Source: Afipia sp. (lineage in GTDB: Bacteria > Pseudomonadota > Alphaproteobacteria > Rhizobiales > Xanthobacteraceae). From it: a stretch of 64,000 nt of DNA. Made by a program: the position numbers and the translations under genes. Of this stretch, positions 44,351 through 54,374 are shown piece after piece; position 1 is the stretch's first letter, and every line of letters begins with the position of its first letter. The stretch is from positions 1 through 64,000 of the forward strand of contig JAFVHU010000140.1 of NCBI GenBank assembly GCA_017474385.1, in the 5' to 3' direction. The notes under the pieces are model-generated. The model saw only the letters and a list, made by a program, of their open reading frames with translations. It ran no database searches and had not been told where the DNA came from.

Positions 44351-45568
44351 ATGAAAACGACGATGAAATCGTTCGCTGCCGGCGCTGCGTTTGCTGCTGC
44401 TGTTCTGACGGCGGCTCCGGACGCACACGCGCAGAAGAAATACGATCCCGGTGCCAGCGATACCGAGATCAAGCTGGGGCAGACCGTGCCGCATTCGGGG
44501 CCGGGCTCGCTATACGGCGTGATCGGCCGCACCCAGGCGGCGTATTTCCAGATGCTGAATGAAAAGGGCGGCATCAACGGGCGCAAGATCACGTTCCTGA
44601 CGCTGGATGATTCCTACAGCGCGCCGAAGACCGTTGAGGCGACGCGGCGTCTGGTCGAGCAGGAAGAAGTCCTTGCGCTGTTCGGCTCGCTGGGCACCGG
44701 CCCGCAGACGGCTGTGCAGAAATATCTTAACGGCAAGAACATCCCGCAACTCCTGCTCAACACCGGGGCCGGGCGCTGGAACGATCCGAAGAATTTCAAA
44801 TGGACCACGCCGGGCCTGCCGCTCTATCCGACCGAGGGCCGAATCCTTGCGCGCTATCTCTTGCAGAAGAAGCCGGACGCCAAGGTCGCCATCCTTTACC
44901 AGAACGATGAGTTCGGCCGCGACTACATGAATTCGTTCAAGGAGATTTTGACGGAAGCTGGCGGCAAGGTGAAGGTCGTCGCGGAGGCATCCTATGATCT
45001 CACCGATCCGACCATCGATTCACAGATGATCAATCTGTCGAAATCCGGTGCGGATGTTTTCTACAATATCTCAACCGGCAAGGCGACGTCGCAATCGATC
45101 CGCAAGGTTGCCGAGCTTGGCTGGAAGCCGCTGCATCTCCTCGTCAGCACATCGAGTGGCCGGTCGATTCTCAATGCGGCTGGCGCGGATAATGCCATTG
45201 GCATCGTGGCCGCGAGCTACACCAAGGAAGTCGGCAGCCCGAAATGGGCGGATGATCCCGACGTGAAAGGATTTCAGGAGCTGCGGACAAAATATCTGCC
45301 GAATGTCGATCAGGACAACACGATCGCGTTCCAGGGTTATTCGCAGGCGGTGACCATGGCGCGCATTCTCGAAAAATGCGGTGACGAACTCACCCACGCC
45401 AATGTCCTGAAGCAGGCCACATCGCTGGCGGGTTACAAGGCGCCGATCTTCCTGCCCGGCATTACCTATTCAACATCTCCGGATGATTATTCGCCGATCA
45501 AGACACTGTTCATCGGGACTTTCAACGGCAGGGACTGGGACCTCGACGCAAAGCCGGTCAGCCAATAA
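44351..45568 (+). CDS. Branched-chain-amino-acid-type ABC binding protein
   Basis: 405 residues with a signal peptide (FAAAVLTAAPDAHAQ), of the LivJ/Leu-Ile-Val binding family. It opens ASDTEIKLGQTVPHSGPGSLYG and includes LFGSLGTGPQTAVQKYLN and GYSQAVTMARILEKCG. Rhizobiales have dozens of such proteins, with ligands from amino acids to aromatics. No Liv permease or ATPase gene is adjacent, so the ligand cannot be set. The start ATG 44351 is preceded by GGGAGA. Confidence 0.87.
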   Translation: MKTTMKSFAAGAAFAAAVLTAAPDAHAQKKYDPGASDTEIKLGQTVPHSGPGSLYGVIGRTQAAYFQMLNEKGGINGRKITFLTLDDSYSAPKTVEATRRLVEQEEVLALFGSLGTGPQTAVQKYLNGKNIPQLLLNTGAGRWNDPKNFKWTTPGLPLYPTEGRILARYLLQKKPDAKVAILYQNDEFGRDYMNSFKEILTEAGGKVKVVAEASYDLTDPTIDSQMINLSKSGADVFYNISTGKATSQSIRKVAELGWKPLHLLVSTSSGRSILNAAGADNAIGIVAASYTKEVGSPKWADDPDVKGFQELRTKYLPNVDQDNTIAFQGYSQAVTMARILEKCGDELTHANVLKQATSLAGYKAPIFLPGITYSTSPDDYSPIKTLFIGTFNGRDWDLDAKPVSQ

Positions 45569-45650
45569 TCAGAAATAATAGGTGCGAGGGCAGGGTGGAA
45601 TTTCCGCCGCTGCCCTCGACCGTGACCGTGCGACGCCTTACTTCTAGGCA

Positions 45651-48212
45651 GTGGACACCAAGACCCCGACATCGCCTGATTTGCTGCCCGAGATTTTCCA
45701 GCGCTGGTTTGCGGCGCGGGGCTGGTCGCCGCGCGCGCATCAGCTTGATCTGATGGCGAAAGCGCACAGCAACCGCTCGGCGCTGCTGATCGCGCCGACA
45801 GGCGCAGGCAAGACGCTGGCGGGATTCCTGCCGACATTGGTGGAACTCGGCACGCCCCAATCCAAATCCGCGAAAACAATATCGACCGGACGCGGTGTCG
45901 TGCGTAGCGGTGGCCTGCACACGCTCTACATTTCGCCACTGAAGGCGCTGGCGGTGGATATCGCCCGCAATCTCGAACGGCCGATTGCCGACATGAAGCT
46001 GCCGGTGAGGGTTGAGACCCGCACCGGCGACACGCCGGTATCGCGGCGGCAGCGCCAGCGCAAATATCCGCCGGATATTTTGCTCACGACCCCCGAACAG
46101 CTCGCGCTGCTGCTGTCGTCCGACGACGCACCGTATCTTTTCTCGTCGCTGAAACGGATTGTGCTTGATGAATTGCACGCGCTGGTGACGTCCAAGCGCG
46201 GCGATCTGTTGTCACTCGGCCTCGCGCGGCTGTGGCGGCTTGCGCCGCAGGCAACGGCCGTCGGCCTGTCGGCAACCGTCGCGGAGCCAGATGACCTGCG
46301 ACGTTATCTGATGCCGCAGATGAGCGCTGCACAGAACATGGCCGATCTTGTGATCGCTGACGCCGGCGCAGCGCCCATCGTTGAGATGCTCGATACCAAG
46401 GAGCGGCTGCCATGGGCGGGTCACATGGCGCGTCATGCGTTGGCTGAGATTTACGATCTGGTCAAAGCCAACAAGACTTCGCTGATGTTCGTCAACACCC
46501 GCGCGCAGGCGGAGATGCTGTTTCAGGACCTGTGGCGTATCAACGACGACGGCCTTGCGATTGCACTCCATCACGGTTCGCTCGATGTCGCGCAGCGCCG
46601 CAAGGTCGAGGACGCAATGGCGGCGGGCAAGCTGCGCGGCGTGGTGTGTACCTCGTCGCTGGACCTCGGCATCGACTGGGGCGACATCGATCTCGTTATC
46701 AATGTCGGCGCGCCGAAGGGTGCATCGCGGCTGATGCAGCGAATCGGCCGCGCGAATCATCGTCTCGACGAGCCGTCGCGCGCAGTCATGGTGCCGGCCA
46801 ATCGGTTCGAGGTGCTGGAGTGCCGCGCCGCCATCGATGCGGTCGCGGAAAATGCGCAGGACACGCCGCCGCAACGCACCGGCTCGCTCGACGTGCTGGC
46901 GCAGCATGTGCTCGGTTGTGCCTGCGGCGAGCCGTTTCTCGCTGATGTGCTTTACGAGGAGGTGCGCAGCGCTGCGCCTTATGCGGATTTGCCACGCAAG
47001 GATTTCGGCGATGTGATCGATTTCGTCGCCACTGGCGGCTACGCGCTGAAAAGCTATGAGCGGTTTGCGCGCATCAAGCAGGACAAAGCCGGGAAATGGC
47101 GGGTCACCAATCCGCGCGTGCGCCAGAGCTATCGCCTCAACGTCGGCACCATTGTCGAAGAGCCGATGCTGAAGGTGAAACTGGTGCGCGGCCGCAGCAA
47201 GGGTTCAGGCTCGACCGGAGCGATCGCGCGGGGCGGGCGGATGCTCGGCCAGATCGAGGAATATTTCATTGAAGGACTGGTGCCGAACGACACCTTTGTG
47301 TTTGGCGGCGAGGTCGTGCGCCACGAAGCGTTGATGGAAGATGAAGTCTACGTCTCGCGCAGCAACGACGCCAACGCGAAGGTGCCGTCCTACGCGGGCG
47401 GTAAGTTTCCGCTCTCGACCTATCTCGCCGAGCGCGTGCGTCTCCTGCTGGCGGATCGGCGCGCATGGAAAGGTTTGCCCGATCAGGTCCGCGAATGGCT
47501 GTCGCTGCAGGCGGCGTTTTCCCGCGTGCCGGGCCCGCGCGAGTTGATCGTCGAAACATTCCCGCGGGCCGACAAGCATTATCTCGTCTGCTACCCGTTT
47601 GAAGGGCGGCTTGCGCATCAGACGCTCGGCATGTTGCTGACACGGCGACTGGAGCGGGGACGCGCAAAGCCGCTCGGCTTTGTCGCCAATGAATACGCGC
47701 TGGCGGTGTGGTCGCTCGGCGACATGTCGTCAATGATCCGGGGTGGCCGTCTCGATCTCGATGCCTTGTTCGATCCGGACATGCTCGGCGACGATCTCGA
47801 AGCGTGGCTTGCGGAATCGGCGCTGATGAAGCGCACGTTCCGCACCTGCGCGGTGATTTCGGGCCTGATCGCGCGGCGCTTTACCGGCGAGGAGAAGTCG
47901 CGGCGGCAGGTGCTGTTCTCGACCGATCTGGTCTACGACGTCTTGCGCAAGCACCAGCCTGATCACGTGCTGCTGCGCGCCGCCCGGGCCGATGCCGCAA
48001 CCGGCCTTTTGGATATTCGCCGTCTCAGCGATATGCTGATCCGGATCAAGGGCCGAATCACGCACAAGGAACTCGATCGGGTGTCGCCGCTGGCGGTGCC
48101 GGTGATGCTGGAAATCGGCCGCGAAGCGGTTTATGGCGAAGCGTCCGATGAGTTGCTGGCGGAGGCTGCCGAGGAACTCGTGAAAGAGGCGATGTCGCCC
48201 GATCAGGATTGA
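45651..48212 (+). CDS. Ligase-associated DEXH-box helicase (Lhr-Core type)
   Basis: 853 residues from GTG 45651. Walker A is PTGAGKT (49-55), motif II is DELH (173-176), and the second RecA domain holds SSLDLGIDWGDIDLVINVGAPKGASRLMQRIGRANHR. A winged-helix and Lhr-core domain make up the C-terminal half. It unwinds DNA 3' to 5' in the bacterial ligase-associated repair set. The PdeM gene follows after 6 bases. It is unlike full-length Lhr, which has an extra C-terminal part. Confidence 0.92.
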   Translation: MDTKTPTSPDLLPEIFQRWFAARGWSPRAHQLDLMAKAHSNRSALLIAPTGAGKTLAGFLPTLVELGTPQSKSAKTISTGRGVVRSGGLHTLYISPLKALAVDIARNLERPIADMKLPVRVETRTGDTPVSRRQRQRKYPPDILLTTPEQLALLLSSDDAPYLFSSLKRIVLDELHALVTSKRGDLLSLGLARLWRLAPQATAVGLSATVAEPDDLRRYLMPQMSAAQNMADLVIADAGAAPIVEMLDTKERLPWAGHMARHALAEIYDLVKANKTSLMFVNTRAQAEMLFQDLWRINDDGLAIALHHGSLDVAQRRKVEDAMAAGKLRGVVCTSSLDLGIDWGDIDLVINVGAPKGASRLMQRIGRANHRLDEPSRAVMVPANRFEVLECRAAIDAVAENAQDTPPQRTGSLDVLAQHVLGCACGEPFLADVLYEEVRSAAPYADLPRKDFGDVIDFVATGGYALKSYERFARIKQDKAGKWRVTNPRVRQSYRLNVGTIVEEPMLKVKLVRGRSKGSGSTGAIARGGRMLGQIEEYFIEGLVPNDTFVFGGEVVRHEALMEDEVYVSRSNDANAKVPSYAGGKFPLSTYLAERVRLLLADRRAWKGLPDQVREWLSLQAAFSRVPGPRELIVETFPRADKHYLVCYPFEGRLAHQTLGMLLTRRLERGRAKPLGFVANEYALAVWSLGDMSSMIRGGRLDLDALFDPDMLGDDLEAWLAESALMKRTFRTCAVISGLIARRFTGEEKSRRQVLFSTDLVYDVLRKHQPDHVLLRAARADAATGLLDIRRLSDMLIRIKGRITHKELDRVSPLAVPVMLEIGREAVYGEASDELLAEAAEELVKEAMSPDQD

Positions 48213-48218
48213 CGAGAG

Positions 48219-48911
48219 ATGCAAGGCGCGCAGGCGACAGATCGAATCCAGGCCGTTACCGTCGCCGGCATTACCTTTTCCGCGGATATCGCCGGTGCGT
48301 TGTTCTGGGGGGATGAGCGCCTTCTGATCGTGTCCGATTTACACCTCGAAAAAGGCTCCAGCTTCGCAGCCCGCGGCGTGCTGCTGCCGCCGTTCGACAC
48401 GGCGGCAACGCTTGCGAGGTTAAGTGCGGTGATTGCGCGGCACGATCCGCGCACGGTCATTGCGCTGGGCGACAGCTTTCACGACCGCGCCGCGCATGAG
48501 CGGTTGTCACCGGATGACCGCGATGCGCTGTCCGCCTTGCAGGTGCGGCGCGACTGGATCTGGATTTCCGGCAACCACGATCCAGCGCTGCCGCGCGATC
48601 TCGGCGGCACGGTTGCGGACGAAGTCGCGATCGGGCCGATTGTATTTCGTCATGAGCCGACCGGTGCGGCCGGCGAAATCGCAGGACACCTGCATCCCAA
48701 GGCGCGAGTCTCGACGCGCGGACGTTCGGTTGAGCGGCGATGCTTCGCCAGCGACGGGGCGCGCGCGGTGATGCCGGCGTTCGGCGCCTATACCGGCGGC
48801 CTGAGCATTCGCGACGTGGCCTTTGCGGCGATCTTCCAGACGCTGGCCTTCACTGCGCACGTACTGGGCGACCGTCGCGTTCATACCATCGCGGCGTCGC
48901 GTTGTTACTGA
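48219..48911 (+). CDS. pdeM: Ligase-associated phosphoesterase PdeM
   Basis: 230-residue calcineurin-like phosphoesterase, a manganese-dependent DNA nuclease in the ligase-associated set. Metal motifs run in order: VSDLHLEKG, LGDSFHD, SGNHD and AGHLHPKARV, all intact. It lies six bases behind the helicase gene and forms a pair with it. With the ligase and exonuclease at 38.9-41.6 kb all four components are encoded in this window. Confidence 0.92.
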   Translation: MQGAQATDRIQAVTVAGITFSADIAGALFWGDERLLIVSDLHLEKGSSFAARGVLLPPFDTAATLARLSAVIARHDPRTVIALGDSFHDRAAHERLSPDDRDALSALQVRRDWIWISGNHDPALPRDLGGTVADEVAIGPIVFRHEPTGAAGEIAGHLHPKARVSTRGRSVERRCFASDGARAVMPAFGAYTGGLSIRDVAFAAIFQTLAFTAHVLGDRRVHTIAASRCY

Positions 48912-48952
48912 GTTTCCGGATTTGAGCGGCGCGCGCCGGCCGGTTACTTTCT

Positions 48953-49738
48953 CTAATCCCTGCGGAAGACCACAGACGCGAGCCATCCGGTCATGATCGC
49001 CATCATCGCGGTGGCGAGGCCGTAGAGCAGGCCATGATAGCGCGCGGAGTTGGCAACGAACTGCTCAAAGCCAACCTTGACGATTTCAAATGCGGTTTCT
49101 GTTCTGGCGAGGACTGCGCCGTCGGCGAACAGCTTGATGTCGACGGTATAGGTGCCGGTCGGGACCTCGGCGGGCAACGGAATGCCGGTGCGGAACAGCG
49201 TCGGCGTGAGGAACGTCACCGCATTGGTTTGTTCACGGTAGAGCTCGTGATCAGTGCGCAGCCGCACAAACGCTGTCCGGAACGGGTCGCTTGCGACCGT
49301 GTTGGCGACATCAGGCCCCATGCGCTGTGGCAGAGGGAAACTGGCCATGCCGATCTGCTGCCGGCGCTGCACATCCGGTGAGGCGATGTTGTCGATCGGA
49401 CGGTTGGCGAAGATGCCGAGATAGGCCGGGACCTGAATGAACTGGCGTGAATCGACGTTGATCCAGATGCCGAGTTTGCGCTCCTTGCGCCGGGTGACCA
49501 TGTCGGCGCGAGGTCCGCTCACCGTCACGACGATATCGTAAGCCGTGCCGGGAGGTTTGGATTTGCTGTCGCGTTCGATCGAGCCGAACAGCACGAGCTC
49601 TTCGCCGGAATAATTCGGCGTCACCGTGATGCGGTGGTTGGAGACCGAGACGATCAGGTTCTCCGCGTTCGCGGTCGTGCTGCTCGCGGCGAGGGCGAGC
49701 AACAATGCGGCGAAGAACTGGGATGCGCGATATCTCAT
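48953..49738 (-). CDS. TIGR02186-type membrane-anchored protein
   Basis: 261 residues with a signal peptide (LALAASSTTANAEN), a beta-rich periplasmic domain, and one C-terminal helix (about 238-257) ending in RRD. VSNHRITVTPNYSGEELVLFG and the RRKERKLGIWINVDSRQF segment fit the family I know as TIGR02186. It is usually found beside a TauE/SafE exporter, as here: the start overlaps the end of that gene by four bases. It is probably an exporter accessory; the cargo is unknown. Confidence 0.84.
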   Translation of the reverse strand: MRYRASQFFAALLLALAASSTTANAENLIVSVSNHRITVTPNYSGEELVLFGSIERDSKSKPPGTAYDIVVTVSGPRADMVTRRKERKLGIWINVDSRQFIQVPAYLGIFANRPIDNIASPDVQRRQQIGMASFPLPQRMGPDVANTVASDPFRTAFVRLRTDHELYREQTNAVTFLTPTLFRTGIPLPAEVPTGTYTVDIKLFADGAVLARTETAFEIVKVGFEQFVANSARYHGLLYGLATAMMAIMTGWLASVVFRRD

Positions 49739-50661
49739 CCGCCAATCCCCAGATCGCGAATGGAGTAGAGTTCATTCGGCCGGATCACCAGTTCGACCGC
49801 AAAGCGGATGCCGACCGACAGAATCAGAAGCCCAAGCAGCAGGCGCAAATGTTCGCTGCGGATTCGCTGCCCCGCGCGCGCGCCGAATTGTGCGCCGATC
49901 ACGCCGCCCACCATCAGCACCAGAGCCAGCACCGCGTCGACAAGATGATTGGTCACGGCGTGCAGAATGGTTGCGACCACCATCGTCACCAGTGTCAGCG
50001 CCATCGAGGTGCCGATCACGGTCGCGGTGGGCACCCGCAGGACATAGATCATGATCGGGATCAGCAGGAAGCTGCCGCCGATGCCCATGATGGCGCCGAG
50101 GAATCCGACCAGCAGCCCGACAGCGACCACCGGGATCACGGAGAGATAAATCTTGGAGCGCTTGAAGCGCATCTTCAGCGGCAGGCCGAGTATCCAGCCC
50201 TGAGCCCGCGCGCGCCGGGTGATGGCCGGGTTGCCGCGCCTTGCGCGCAGGATGGCGCGCAACCCTTCGAGGAACATCAGGGTGCCGACGGCAGTCAGCA
50301 GCACCACGTAAGACAGCGCGATGATGAGGTCGAGCTGCCCGACCGATCGCAGCAGCGCGAAAATCCAGACGCCCAGCGCGGTGCCGGTGACGCCGCCGCA
50401 GAGCAGAACTATCGACAGCGCCGGATCGATCGCGCGCTTGCGCCAATAGGATAATGCGCCGGAGAAAGACGATGCCGCCATGTGGCTGGACACCGAGGCG
50501 ACGGCGACCGCAGGCGAGATCCCGACGAAGATCAATAGCGGCGTCATCAGGAATCCGCCGCCGATGCCGAACATGCCGGACACGAATCCGACCGCCGCAC
50601 CCATCGCCAGGATGAGAAACACATTGATTGGAATGTCGGCGATGGGGAGGAAAAGTTGCAC
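49735..50661 (-). CDS. TauE/SafE-family exporter
   Basis: 308 residues, seven to eight helices in two repeats, of the sulfite exporter TauE/SafE (DUF81) family. The repeat motifs are MGAAVGFVSGMFGIGGGFLMTPLLIFVGI near the start and VGLLVGFLGAIMGIGGSFLLIPIMIYVLRVP in the second half. These transport sulfur-containing organic acids or sulfite. It is coupled by overlap to the TIGR02186-type gene downstream. Confidence 0.9.
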   Translation of the reverse strand: MQLFLPIADIPINVFLILAMGAAVGFVSGMFGIGGGFLMTPLLIFVGISPAVAVASVSSHMAASSFSGALSYWRKRAIDPALSIVLLCGGVTGTALGVWIFALLRSVGQLDLIIALSYVVLLTAVGTLMFLEGLRAILRARRGNPAITRRARAQGWILGLPLKMRFKRSKIYLSVIPVVAVGLLVGFLGAIMGIGGSFLLIPIMIYVLRVPTATVIGTSMALTLVTMVVATILHAVTNHLVDAVLALVLMVGGVIGAQFGARAGQRIRSEHLRLLLGLLILSVGIRFAVELVIRPNELYSIRDLGIGG

Positions 50662-50878
50662 GCGCGTTCGCTTGATTTTTGGCGCGGGGCCGGGCCCTCG
50701 CAGCAGTGAATATGCCGCGACGCGGGGTCATGCGCCGCGCCCCTGCTTAGCCGAAATCGTCTGCGGGCGCGTTAAAGAATCCGGATGGCGGTCCGAAAAA
50801 TGCGCAGTGTGGTTTCAGGATTGCGCCGCGTTAATCTTAACGGGAGCGTGGGTCCGTACTGCCGCTAGTTCGGGGGAT

Positions 50879-53800
50879 TTACGGGATGCGGCTCGCGCTT
50901 TTAGCGGCGGTCTTGGCGGCTGGTTTCGCTGCCGGCGTTGCGGGCGCGGCGACGTCCCATCCGCCGGCAGGCGCGCCAACGGCGGTGGCTTCGTCCGGCT
51001 GTGCTTCGGCCGCGAAAGTCTGTGTCGCGAGTTTCGCGGCGGCCAGCGACTGGGCATCGAGGCGCTTGGCGATGTCGTCGCGCTTGCGACCGGAATCCGC
51101 ATCGCCCTGGGCCGCGGCCAGGCTGAACCACTTGAAGGATTCAGCGAGGTTCTGCTCCACGCCGATGCCGCGGGCGTAGAGGATTCCGAGATTGTATTGG
51201 CTGTCCGCGACGCCGCGTTCGGCTGCCTTGCGGAACCATTGCGACGCGCTCTTGTAGTTCGGTCCCGCGCCGCCGCCATCGGCATCGAGCACGGCAAGGT
51301 TATGCATGGCCTTGGCGCTGCCCTTCTCGGCGGCCTGCACGTAGTAGCCGCGTGCGGTCTCGATGTCCTTTTTGAGACCGAGACCCTTCTCGTAAAGCGT
51401 GCCCAGACGGAATGTCGCCGGGACGATGCCGCCCTCCGCGGCGCGCTCATACCATTTCGCGGCCGTGGCATAGTCAGGCGCAACGCCCCTGCCTTCTGCG
51501 TAGCGCACGCCGATTTCAAAGGCTGCGCCCGGCTCGCCCCGGTTGGCGGCGTTACGAAGCGCGGCGCTTCCGATGGTTTCGGGCAATTTGTCCGCGACCG
51601 GTGTCAGCTTCGTTTTCGCCGTGGCCTTTGCACCCGATGGGATTGTCACGGAAACCCGCTCCACCGGCTTGGCGATCGAACCGGTGACGTCGGGTGCAAC
51701 AGGCGCGGCAGCAGGTACGGCGACAGGCTCAGCCGGAGCCGCAACGGGAATCGCTGGCATCTGAGGGACTGAAATGATCTGCGGCCCGCTCATCGGCGAC
51801 TGACGTGTGAGCAAGGTCGGCGAGGTCATCGACGGCGTGATCGCAGGCGACGCATCGGATCGCGGTCCGTCTTCCGGCGCAGGCGGCGGTGCCGGCGGCG
51901 TCACGCTGGATTCGGCAGGGAGCGACGAGTTCGAGCTGTCGTGTCCGCTGAGCAGGTTCATGCCCATCTTGACGGTGCCGAGCACGATCACGACCACGCT
52001 CGCGCCCACCAGGAGGGCGCGGATCTTCGAGGAGATACCGGAATCCCCAATCGCCGCGGCCTTGGCTGCGTTGCGGGCGGCATCGTTGAGCGCGGTCACG
52101 CGATTTGGTTTCGATCCCGTTGCTGCGGGAGGTGCAGCGGCGGCGGCCTGCGCGGCGCGGCGCGCGGCCTGAATGAAATTGGTCGAACTGACCGGCTCCT
52201 GCTTGCTCGCGGAAATCTCGTTCAGGACAACTTCTGACGCGGCAATGCGCTCGGACGGACTGGATCCGCCGCGCGACGGCTGCATCCGGGTTCCGGGCTC
52301 GAGCGGATGATCCGGCGGCAGGCTGGGATCGATCGGACTGCGCGGCGCCGGAGGCGGGCGCACCGATGCGGGTGCGGCGGAAGGCACGTCCACGCTGGAG
52401 GGCTGCGCGATGTCGAGCGCGTGCGCGGCAGACAGCGCGACTTGCGGACGTGCAATGGGAGCCTGCGCCGCAGCCGGATTTGGCATTTCAGGGCGTGGCA
52501 CCGGTGCAAAGGAAGTTGCCGGACGCGGCGGCTCCGGCACATAGGCCTCGCGCGCGCGGGGTTCGGGCATCGCCTGTTCGCGCGGCATCTCGCGCATTGC
52601 GGGCGGAGCGGTCCGCGCATTGCGCAGATCGCCTTCGATCTGCGCCAGCCGATCGACGACATGGCCGAGGGTGTTGTGAACGGCTTCGAGCGAATCCTGG
52701 GTATGCCGGGTGGTTTCCGACTGGCTGAAACGGATATCGGTCAGCTCGCGCTTGATGGTGTCGACAAGCTCGCTGTCCATCGGCGCGACCGCGCGCAGGC
52801 CCGGATCGGCGGTCGCACCGCTGGTGCGCTGATTCTCGAGATGACGGAGAATGTCGGACAGGCCTTCCTCGACCCGCGCGAAATTTCCGCCGCGCGTCTC
52901 GGAGGCTTCAAGCCGTTCGAGCAGGTGATGGACGCGCTGCTCGACATGGTTCAGCGAGGCGGCGCTGTCATTGCCGACCTGAAGATTGTCGAGCCGGTCC
53001 GAAATCGTGCGGACGGCATTGTCGAAATACACGGTGTCGCCTGCGGGCGGACGTTCGCGCTGCTCAAGTGCGGTGGTCAGCACGGCGATGCGCTGTTCGA
53101 GCGCCGACAGAATATCGCTGCCGCCGCCTGAGCGCGCGAGCTGATCGACCTTGACCGACAATGTCTGGACGTGCCCGGCGAGTTCGTTCAGCGCATCATT
53201 CGACGCGACATTCGAGACGATCACCTTGAGCGCGGCAATGGCGTCCTCAAGCTGACGAACCGTTGCCGGATCGTGGCTGGATCGCACGATGGTATCGATC
53301 TTGCCGCCAAGATTGCGGATCGCTTCGTCGAAGCCGGCGAGTTGTTCGGCGGGCTTGAGTGCGCGCAGTTCGCTGTAGATGTCAGACAGCGCACGTTCGA
53401 TCCCGGACAGCGCCGTGCTGTCGATGCCGCTGGAGCGCGTCTCGTCGATGCGCCGTCCCAATGATCGGATTTCACCTTCGAGGGATTCGATCGCGCGGCG
53501 TGGCAGCGCCTCGGTGATTGCCTGCCGAATCTCGGCCAGCTCGCTGCGGAACGAAGCAATCGACTGCTCCATGCCGTCGGGCCGGCGCAGCATTTCGATC
53601 TGGCTGGTGATCTGGAACAATTGCCGCTCAAGACCGGAGAAGTCGGCCTGCGGCTGGATGGGCGGCGCATGATTCACGAATGACGGCGGCGGCATCCGCG
53701 CGGACGGCATGGAGCGCGGTGCTCCGTCGAGTTCGCCCTGTCGCGCAACGATTTCCGCGATGGAGAAATCCATCGGAGACATGCTGGGCGACATGGCGGG

Positions 53801-54178
53801 CGACGACATGACGGGGGCGGTGCGGGCGGCCGGAGCAGCCTGATAGGGGGGCGGGTTTGGCGGCGGGTTGCCGCCCGAGATCTGCGACAGCCGGGCGTCC
53901 AGCCGCGAAATGGCGTCGTTCAGTTGCCGGGCAACGGCAGGATCGTTTTTCGGGGCACCCGGAGCACGCGACATGTGCTCGACCTGGCGGCTGATGGAGT
54001 CCAGCCGCTTGTGAATTTCGGCGACATCCTGGGCTTCGCGGGTCCCGCCAGCGGGCGTGCCAATCGCGGAATTCAGCCAATCTCCCAAGGACATACCGGC
54101 ACGGCGCGCGGAAGCTTCGGCCCTTTCGCGGACCGATGGCTCGATTCCGTCAACACTCCACGATACACGCGCTGTCAT
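50879..54178 (-). CDS. PodJ-like polarity protein with Sel1 repeats
   Basis: 1099 residues. The N-terminus (VDGIEPSVRERAEASARRAGMSLGDWLN) has a ribbon-helix-helix-like segment. The next 550 residues are predicted coiled coil (RLDARLSQ, RLDNLQ), then a Pro/Ala-rich linker, one membrane helix (about 722-745, ALLVGASVVVIVLGTVKMGMNLL) and a periplasmic end with four Sel1-like repeats (about 880-1030). This order is that of PodJ-type localisation factors, which place the polar machinery during division. The plain Sel1 part is followed by an Ala-rich tail. There is no peptidoglycan-binding domain. Confidence 0.8.
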   Translation of the reverse strand: MTARVSWSVDGIEPSVRERAEASARRAGMSLGDWLNSAIGTPAGGTREAQDVAEIHKRLDSISRQVEHMSRAPGAPKNDPAVARQLNDAISRLDARLSQISGGNPPPNPPPYQAAPAARTAPVMSSPAMSPSMSPMDFSIAEIVARQGELDGAPRSMPSARMPPPSFVNHAPPIQPQADFSGLERQLFQITSQIEMLRRPDGMEQSIASFRSELAEIRQAITEALPRRAIESLEGEIRSLGRRIDETRSSGIDSTALSGIERALSDIYSELRALKPAEQLAGFDEAIRNLGGKIDTIVRSSHDPATVRQLEDAIAALKVIVSNVASNDALNELAGHVQTLSVKVDQLARSGGGSDILSALEQRIAVLTTALEQRERPPAGDTVYFDNAVRTISDRLDNLQVGNDSAASLNHVEQRVHHLLERLEASETRGGNFARVEEGLSDILRHLENQRTSGATADPGLRAVAPMDSELVDTIKRELTDIRFSQSETTRHTQDSLEAVHNTLGHVVDRLAQIEGDLRNARTAPPAMREMPREQAMPEPRAREAYVPEPPRPATSFAPVPRPEMPNPAAAQAPIARPQVALSAAHALDIAQPSSVDVPSAAPASVRPPPAPRSPIDPSLPPDHPLEPGTRMQPSRGGSSPSERIAASEVVLNEISASKQEPVSSTNFIQAARRAAQAAAAAPPAATGSKPNRVTALNDAARNAAKAAAIGDSGISSKIRALLVGASVVVIVLGTVKMGMNLLSGHDSSNSSLPAESSVTPPAPPPAPEDGPRSDASPAITPSMTSPTLLTRQSPMSGPQIISVPQMPAIPVAAPAEPVAVPAAAPVAPDVTGSIAKPVERVSVTIPSGAKATAKTKLTPVADKLPETIGSAALRNAANRGEPGAAFEIGVRYAEGRGVAPDYATAAKWYERAAEGGIVPATFRLGTLYEKGLGLKKDIETARGYYVQAAEKGSAKAMHNLAVLDADGGGAGPNYKSASQWFRKAAERGVADSQYNLGILYARGIGVEQNLAESFKWFSLAAAQGDADSGRKRDDIAKRLDAQSLAAAKLATQTFAAEAQPDEATAVGAPAGGWDVAAPATPAAKPAAKTAAKSASRIP

Positions 54179-54301
54179 GCCTTGGTCCGGTCTTGGCGCT
54201 GGCTCCTGCCAGTGCGCTTCAGACCCCCGCGTCCCATTGAAGAGACAATCAAATTTCGACGCGGGACGTCTGTTTCCAAGCCTGACTTTTTCGCGTTACG
54301 G

Positions 54302-54316
54302 TAAATACCGGGTTAA
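54302..54316 (-). promoter_or_regulatory. Possible CtrA site upstream of the PodJ-like gene
   Basis: On the minus strand TTAA (54316-54313), CCCGGTA, then TTTA (54305-54302), one base off the TTAA-N7-TTAA consensus of CtrA. It is about 125 bases before the start of the PodJ-like gene. CtrA control of a polarity gene would be expected, but a single near-match is weak evidence. Confidence 0.3.
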
Positions 54317-54374
54317 TGAAACGCCGGCCGCCCTTATTATTAATTTGGCCTTATCACTTTGTGGGCCTGAGGCG

